Assembly (NCBI GenBank): GCA_030590405.1
Contig: JAUUYO010000029.1
Span: 1 to 19,304 of the forward strand
Origin: Kangiellaceae bacterium
GTDB taxonomy: Bacteria; Pseudomonadota; Gammaproteobacteria; Enterobacterales; Kangiellaceae
Length of the DNA: 19,304 nucleotides
Direction of reading: 5' to 3'
Shown here: positions 15,777-19,304 of the stretch, one piece after another
Layout of the letters: each line of letters starts with the position of its first letter
Position numbering within the stretch: position 1 is the stretch's first letter
Notes under the pieces: generated by a model
Told to the model about the DNA's origin: nothing
What the model saw: only the letters and a program-made list of their open reading frames with translations
Databases searched by the model: none
Program-made: the position numbers and the translations under genes

Positions 15777-16062
15777 AAATTGGATGTTAGCTATGCTTTT
15801 TCCTTTATTATTTAAATTCAACATTGCCAGAGCAGAAAATGATCAGGCAGCAGAAGCGCTTAATGAAGATTTTTTACTTTTTTTAGCCGAAGTGTCAGTG
15901 TATGACGAACAAACGGTCGATCCTTTGAGTATGCTTGATATTGAAGATGAAGAGATGAATGATAGCGACAAGTTAAAAAACGCAGCGCCATCAGTAGCAA
16001 GAGATACAAACAAAATGACCGAAGAAATTTCGGCTAAATCGACCGTAAAGGAGGATCAATAA
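15763..16062 (+). CDS. Small exported acidic protein of the sigma-factor operon
   Basis: A 99-residue protein starting at GTG 15763, behind AGGAAGAG (about 15751-15758), and overlapping the previous gene by 14 bp; an in-frame ATG at 15784 is an alternative. Residues 5-21 are hydrophobic with a likely signal peptidase site after ARA (24). The mature part is acidic, with DFLLFLAEVSVYDEQTVDPL, a segment of the kind found in the third gene of comparable sigma/DUF3619/DUF3106 operons. No named family that I can assign with confidence. Its place between a membrane protein and a periplasmic DUF3106 protein suggests a periplasmic partner in the same sensing circuit. Confidence 0.68.
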   Translation: MQLCKNWMLAMLFPLLFKFNIARAENDQAAEALNEDFLLFLAEVSVYDEQTVDPLSMLDIEDEEMNDSDKLKNAAPSVARDTNKMTEEISAKSTVKEDQ

Positions 16063-16547
16063 TGAGGTACTTTTTATTGATACTAATGCTCAATTTAAGT
16101 TTAATCACGCATATCTTTGCAGCGGACGAAAAAAATGCGGACCGGCACAACTGGCAAAACCTAACGCCAGAAGTTCAGCAATTGCTAAAACAATTTGAAA
16201 GCAACTGGGATAATCTGCCAAAAGAAAGAAAAAACAAATTACTCGCCGGAGCCGAGCGCTGGGAAAGCCTGTCACCGGGACAAAAGAAAAACGTTGATGA
16301 AAGGTTTAAAAGATGGCAAAAACTGCCAGAAGATCAAAAAAAGAATTTAACCGAACGATTTAAAAAATTTAAAAACCTACCACCAGAAACCCAAACAAGG
16401 TTAAGAAAAATATTTTCTCAATTTAAAAATTCAACTCCCGAGCAGCGTGAAAAATTACGGGAAAAATTCAAGAAATTGTCTCCAGAAAAACGTCGTCAAT
16501 TAATCAAACGAATACACAAGCGCCGGGCCGCTAGAAAGCGACACTAA
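16062..16547 (+). CDS. DUF3106 family periplasmic protein
   Basis: A 161-residue protein with a signal peptide (cleavage probably after IFA at 20). The mature part is a series of short helical repeats of the form W-x2-L-x-P/E-x-x-R/K, for example NWDNLPKERKNKLL, RWESLSPGQKKN and RWQKLPEDQKKN, ending in a very basic tail (KRIHKRRAARKRH). This is the DUF3106 pattern. Function is unknown; the repeats recall periplasmic proteins with LTXXQ-type helices. The ATG overlaps the previous stop as TAATG and has a strong AAAGGAGG site (16047-16054). It is the last gene of the sigma-factor operon. Confidence 0.85.
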   Translation: MRYFLLILMLNLSLITHIFAADEKNADRHNWQNLTPEVQQLLKQFESNWDNLPKERKNKLLAGAERWESLSPGQKKNVDERFKRWQKLPEDQKKNLTERFKKFKNLPPETQTRLRKIFSQFKNSTPEQREKLREKFKKLSPEKRRQLIKRIHKRRAARKRH

Positions 16548-16702
16548 CGGCAATCAAAAAACCATCCAAATCAAATTCTGTGGCGAGCATTTCGCCGTAG
16601 CTCACATCCACACTCCAGCAATTTCCCCAGAAAGCAGGTATTCCGACATTCCAATACCACTAAATGAAATCAAGGATTCCAATAGCCCGCAACCAATTCC
16701 TA

Positions 16703-16730
16703 TTGCATATTTTATTGTAATGACTATATT
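16703..16730 (+). promoter_or_regulatory. Probable sigma-70 promoter for the GGDEF gene
   Basis: TTGCAT (16703-16708), a 16-nt spacer and TATATT (16725-16730) lie about 50 bp before the GGDEF gene in the 232-bp gap. The earlier part of the gap (16548-16700) contains no supported gene or hairpin. Confidence 0.45.
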
Positions 16731-16779
16731 AAATAATAGTATTCTAAGCTACTATAGAAGCCTGACTAACAGGAAGTAA

Positions 16780-18723
16780 ATGATGTTTTACCAATTATAT
16801 TGGTTCACTAAAAAATTTTCGGTTCATAGCTATTCAATTGCTGCATTGAATCTTTGTGTCCTTTTCGTCTTACTTGCTTCCCAACCGATAGAAGCTAATG
16901 AGGAAAATCAACAAGCATCTGTCGCATCAACCTCAGAAAATCAGGTTCCTGACTGGAATACTCTATATAAGCAAACAAGAAATAACCCAAAAATAGTCAT
17001 TGCTGAAGTTAATCATTATTTAAGCAACAATGATTTAACCGAAATTCCGCTACAAAATCTAAAGGCAATGGAAATACTTTGTATCGCTTTTTCCATCTTA
17101 GAGGACATTGTCAATTTAAACGTACAAGCATCAAACGGTTTAAAGCTATCCCAATCAACAAGCAACCAAAAATTCGAATCTGTTTTCACAAGTCATTTAG
17201 CTCTTGTAGCTGTAGGAGATAAAGAATTTCAAAAAGCCAACACTTATTCTTTAAGAGCCATCAACTTAGCGAAACAACAAGGCGACGAAAGAATTATCGC
17301 ATTCGCATTTACTACGCACGGACAAGTCTTACTTGAAAAAGGAGCTTATCAAGCAGCGTTAGTATATTTCACTAAAGGATACGAAATAGCTTTAAAACGA
17401 AAAGACAATTTAGCCATGGTCGAAAATTTGTCGGATATATCAGTTGTTTATGCACATCTTGGTCAACGTCAAGAATCTTTGGATAACCTGGAAAAAATCA
17501 TCTCTCTATTAGAAGAAAAAGAATCAGCCATGCTTCTATCAATAACCTACTACAACTTAGGTGTTGGTTATAAAGAACTAGGCAAGCACTCCAAGGGGCA
17601 AGATTTTCTTACTCAAGCAAAATTAATGAGTTTGCAATTAAAAGATGATGTTGGTATTGCATATGCCGATTATCAATTGGCTGTCATAGAGTACAATCTT
17701 AATGAGTTTTCTAACGTACAGGAACTCATCCAAGCGAGCTTTCCTGTATTCGAAAAATATAACATCACGAGAATGATTTTTTTAAGTCACCTGCTTCAAG
17801 CAAGAAATGATTCTATGCTACAACAAGGTAACCCATTGAAGTCGCTACTCAAAGCAAAACAGTTAGCGGATAAGATTAACACCTTACGTCGATTTGTAGG
17901 CTACCACCAGTCTGCCGCTGAAACTTTTGTGAACCTGGAGAACTACAAAAAGGCCGTGGTGGAATATCAGACATTTCAAAAATTAAATAACAAACTGACG
18001 AATCAGAACAATGAACTTGCAGTTAAAAACATGCAAGCTCGCTTTGAGCTGCTTAAAGGTGAATCAGAAAACAACCTATTAAAAAAAGAAAAGGAATTAG
18101 TAGAGTCAAAATTAGAGCAAAAAGTATCACAGGAAATAATTCTTTATCTTGCGCTATTGATAACCGGACTATTAATTTCTGGCATAATATTTTACTTATT
18201 TACTCAAATATTATTGCGCAAGCGCTTTCAAGCGATGGCTCTTAGAGATCAATTAACTGGCGTTCCAAATCGCAGAGCTATTTTACGCTATGCCGAAGAA
18301 GAATTAAAACTATCAAAAGCGACTAAAACTCCTCTTTTGATTGCGATTCTTGATATCGATTTATTTAAAAACATTAACGATCAATATGGCCATTCTGTTG
18401 GTGATGAAGTCCTCAAAAATTTCGCAACAGCATGCAAAAACGGAATACGAGAAACGGATATGTTCGGACGGTATGGTGGTGAAGAATGGTTACTTATTAT
18501 GCCTGGCTCAAGTGAATCAAGCGTAAAACCAACATTTGAAAGAATTAATTCTTTACTTAAAATAAACGAAAATGAACAGAAAGAATACAAAATAAAAATT
18601 CAATTCAGTATGGGCGCATCTCTAATGTCGAACAAACTCAATACAATAAAAAAAATCATTGCGGCAGCTGACAAAAACCTATATCAAGCAAAAGAAAATG
18701 GAAGAAACCAGTTTATAGTCTAA
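16780..18723 (+). CDS. TPR-containing diguanylate cyclase (GGDEF)
   Basis: A 647-residue inner-membrane protein. It has an N-terminal hydrophobic segment (about 20-38, signal or anchor), a periplasmic stretch of tetratricopeptide repeats (about 120-410; for example AFTTHGQVLLEKGAYQAALVY and YYNLGVGYKELGKHSKGQ), a charged coiled coil (about 415-450), a membrane helix (about 451-478), and a cytoplasmic GGDEF domain (about 484-647). The active-site loop is GGEEW (566-570) and the product-inhibition I-site RETD (557-560) is in its proper place five residues before it, so it should make cyclic di-GMP under feedback control. DIDLFKNIND supplies the metal site. AGGAAG (16771-16776) is 3 nt from ATG 16780 and 6 nt from the next ATG, 16783, so the second may be used. 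Monocistronic; no EAL domain. Confidence 0.92.
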   Translation: MMFYQLYWFTKKFSVHSYSIAALNLCVLFVLLASQPIEANEENQQASVASTSENQVPDWNTLYKQTRNNPKIVIAEVNHYLSNNDLTEIPLQNLKAMEILCIAFSILEDIVNLNVQASNGLKLSQSTSNQKFESVFTSHLALVAVGDKEFQKANTYSLRAINLAKQQGDERIIAFAFTTHGQVLLEKGAYQAALVYFTKGYEIALKRKDNLAMVENLSDISVVYAHLGQRQESLDNLEKIISLLEEKESAMLLSITYYNLGVGYKELGKHSKGQDFLTQAKLMSLQLKDDVGIAYADYQLAVIEYNLNEFSNVQELIQASFPVFEKYNITRMIFLSHLLQARNDSMLQQGNPLKSLLKAKQLADKINTLRRFVGYHQSAAETFVNLENYKKAVVEYQTFQKLNNKLTNQNNELAVKNMQARFELLKGESENNLLKKEKELVESKLEQKVSQEIILYLALLITGLLISGIIFYLFTQILLRKRFQAMALRDQLTGVPNRRAILRYAEEELKLSKATKTPLLIAILDIDLFKNINDQYGHSVGDEVLKNFATACKNGIRETDMFGRYGGEEWLLIMPGSSESSVKPTFERINSLLKINENEQKEYKIKIQFSMGASLMSNKLNTIKKIIAAADKNLYQAKENGRNQFIV

Positions 18724-18753
18724 AATAATACATACATAACCGAGATAAATTTA

Positions 18754-19002
18754 TCAGCAATCAATTCCTTTGATCGTCAAAAACTGAACCATAATCGAAG
18801 GGGTTAGTGATTGATATTTCCTATTAACCCGATAATCCCTAGATTTTATGTCCCCCCGTCTATCGGTTTGTTTTTCTATTTGCTGCTTAAATCGTTCTCC
18901 TAACACCCAGGCTTTATTCAATGCATCGCGTATTTCTTCCACTGTATGCTCCGGCATTATATCGTCAAACAAACTCTAATAAGCCGACTGTCGCTCTTGA
19001 TA
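18754..19002 (-). pseudogene. C-terminal remnant of a Y1 / REP-associated tyrosine transposase
   Basis: On the minus strand the reading YQERQSAY-stop-SLFDDIMPEHTVEEIRDALNK continues with KAWVLGERFKQQIEKQTDRR, GDIKSRDYR and KYQSLTP. This is the C-terminal end of IS200-like RAYT transposases (typical pattern RQxAYRxLF...IRxATNKAWVLG...RFKxxIE...RR...GGDRKS). A TAG at 18978-18976 replaces the residue after QSAY, and most of the roughly 200-residue protein, including the HUH and catalytic tyrosine parts, is missing. It is a dead fragment. The last residues run on past the element's terminal repeat into flanking sequence. Confidence 0.65.
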
Positions 19003-19048
19003 GAAATAGGGGGCAGTCTGAGTTATTAGTATAATTGACACTGACCCC
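18800..19048. mobile_element. Internally deleted IS200/RAYT-like element with matching ends
   Basis: GGGGTTAGTG (18800-18809) and CACTGACCCC (19039-19048) are inverted copies with 9 of 10 matches, enclosing about 249 bp that contain the transposase remnant. GGGGTCAG-type ends are, as I recall, common for this transposase group in gammaproteobacteria. The right end also forms an imperfect hairpin with GGGGGCAGT (19009-19017), as expected for subterminal hairpins recognised by Y1 transposases. Confidence 0.5.
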
Positions 19049-19085
19049 AGTTAATTTTGCGTACAAAGGAAATTTTCAAAAAACT

Positions 19086-19100
19086 GCGGAATGATTCCGC
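19086..19100. promoter_or_regulatory. Palindromic operator candidate 1
   Basis: GCGGAATGATTCCGC is a perfect 7-bp inverted repeat around one central base. It shares GGAATnATTCCG with the site at 19205-19219 and lies about 40 bp upstream of the -35 element. Confidence 0.45.
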
Positions 19101-19139
19101 GTTTATCGATAAGAAGCCTAATTCCCTAAAAATAAGCAA

Positions 19140-19168
19140 TTGATTAATAACAGGAAGCTGTGTATATT
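19140..19168 (+). promoter_or_regulatory. Probable sigma-70 promoter for a gene beyond the right edge
   Basis: TTGATT (19140-19145), a 17-nt spacer and TATATT (19163-19168). It lies between two matching palindromes and upstream of a ribosome-binding-like AGGCAGGAG near the window end. Confidence 0.45.
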
Positions 19169-19204
19169 CCAGTAATTATAAGAAGACTACGGAAAAGGCC
19201 ATCT

Positions 19205-19219
19205 AAGGAATAATTCCGT
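19205..19219. promoter_or_regulatory. Palindromic operator candidate 2
   Basis: AAGGAATAATTCCGT contains GGAAT-A-ATTCC (19207-19217) and matches site 1 over GGAATnATTCCG. Its centre is 119 bp from that of site 1 and about 40-45 bp downstream of the -10 element. It also overlaps the right arm of a longer inverted pair CTACGGAA (19187-19194) / TTCCGTAG (19214-19221). Confidence 0.45.
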
Positions 19220-19270
19220 AGAATCAACTGTTAAAGCGCTCTAATACTAATTTGGAAAGCACGTAACATT

Positions 19271-19287
19271 GAGATATCAAATATCTC
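19271..19287. repeat. Hairpin just before a start site beyond the edge
   Basis: GAGATAT (19271-19277) and ATATCTC (19281-19287) pair perfectly around CAA. AGGCAGGAG follows at about 19288-19296, so a start codon is expected a few bases past the window end. The hairpin sits directly before that ribosome-binding site and might affect its access. Confidence 0.4.
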
Positions 19288-19304
19288 AGGCAGGAGTACT
19301 AAAG

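Noticed and set aside
16548..16700. Possible coding remnant in the gap before the GGDEF gene
   Set aside because: Short open stretches exist on both strands, but none has a start with a ribosome-binding site or resembles a family.
18744..18755. Palindrome GATAAATTTATC as terminator of the GGDEF gene
   Set aside because: All A/T apart from its ends, too weak to form a terminator hairpin, and no T run follows.
1..19304. CRISPR array, tRNA or rRNA genes, prophage genes
   Set aside because: I saw no regularly spaced repeats with unique spacers, no cloverleaf-like sequence and no phage structural or integrase gene.

Overview
The window looks like chromosomal DNA of a moderately AT-rich gammaproteobacterium. 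The main evidence is the block pilU-pilT divergent from yggS-proC-yggT and followed by a DUF4426 gene, an order known from Pseudomonas and relatives. Type IV pilus motors, a TPR-GGDEF protein and a DUF4382-type lipoprotein fit a free-living or surface-associated aquatic bacterium. I cannot fix the genus from sequence alone.

Layout. Positions 1-5157, minus strand: the start of an unknown gene at the left edge and a small exported protein, then a four-gene set read leftwards: MFS transporter, radical SAM enzyme of the MJ0619/tetraether-synthase-like type, DUF547 membrane-anchored protein and a cysteine-rich class I methyltransferase. The last three are tightly packed and look like an uncharacterised small-molecule modification and export pathway. 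Positions 5280-7444, minus: pilU and pilT, overlapping by TAATG. Positions 7593-9755, plus: yggS, proC and yggT, nearly touching. Positions 10021-12597, plus: a dynamin-like GTPase and a DUF4426 protein; in Pseudomonas this slot holds metX-metW, which is absent here. Positions 12821-14698, plus: a large surface lipoprotein. Positions 14919-16547, plus: an ECF-like sigma factor, a DUF3619-like membrane protein, a small exported acidic protein and a DUF3106 protein, all overlapping. Positions 16780-18723, plus: a TPR-GGDEF diguanylate cyclase with its own promoter. Positions 18754-19050: a decayed, internally deleted IS200/RAYT-type transposase element. Positions 19050-19304: a promoter with two matching palindromes upstream of a gene starting just past the edge.

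The most striking points are as follows. (1) The sigma factor reads through only with a -1 frameshift, at an A AAA AAG heptamer in exact phase, followed after 9 nt by a small stem-loop; its best start is a CTG behind a good ribosome-binding site. (2) The radical SAM/DUF547/methyltransferase/MFS cluster is undescribed as far as I can tell. (3) Two unrelated genes, the DUF547 gene and proC, begin with 18-bp tandem repeats whose units carry start codons. (4) A GTPase sits where metXW would be expected. (5) A promoter at the right edge is flanked by two GGAATnATTCCG palindromes.
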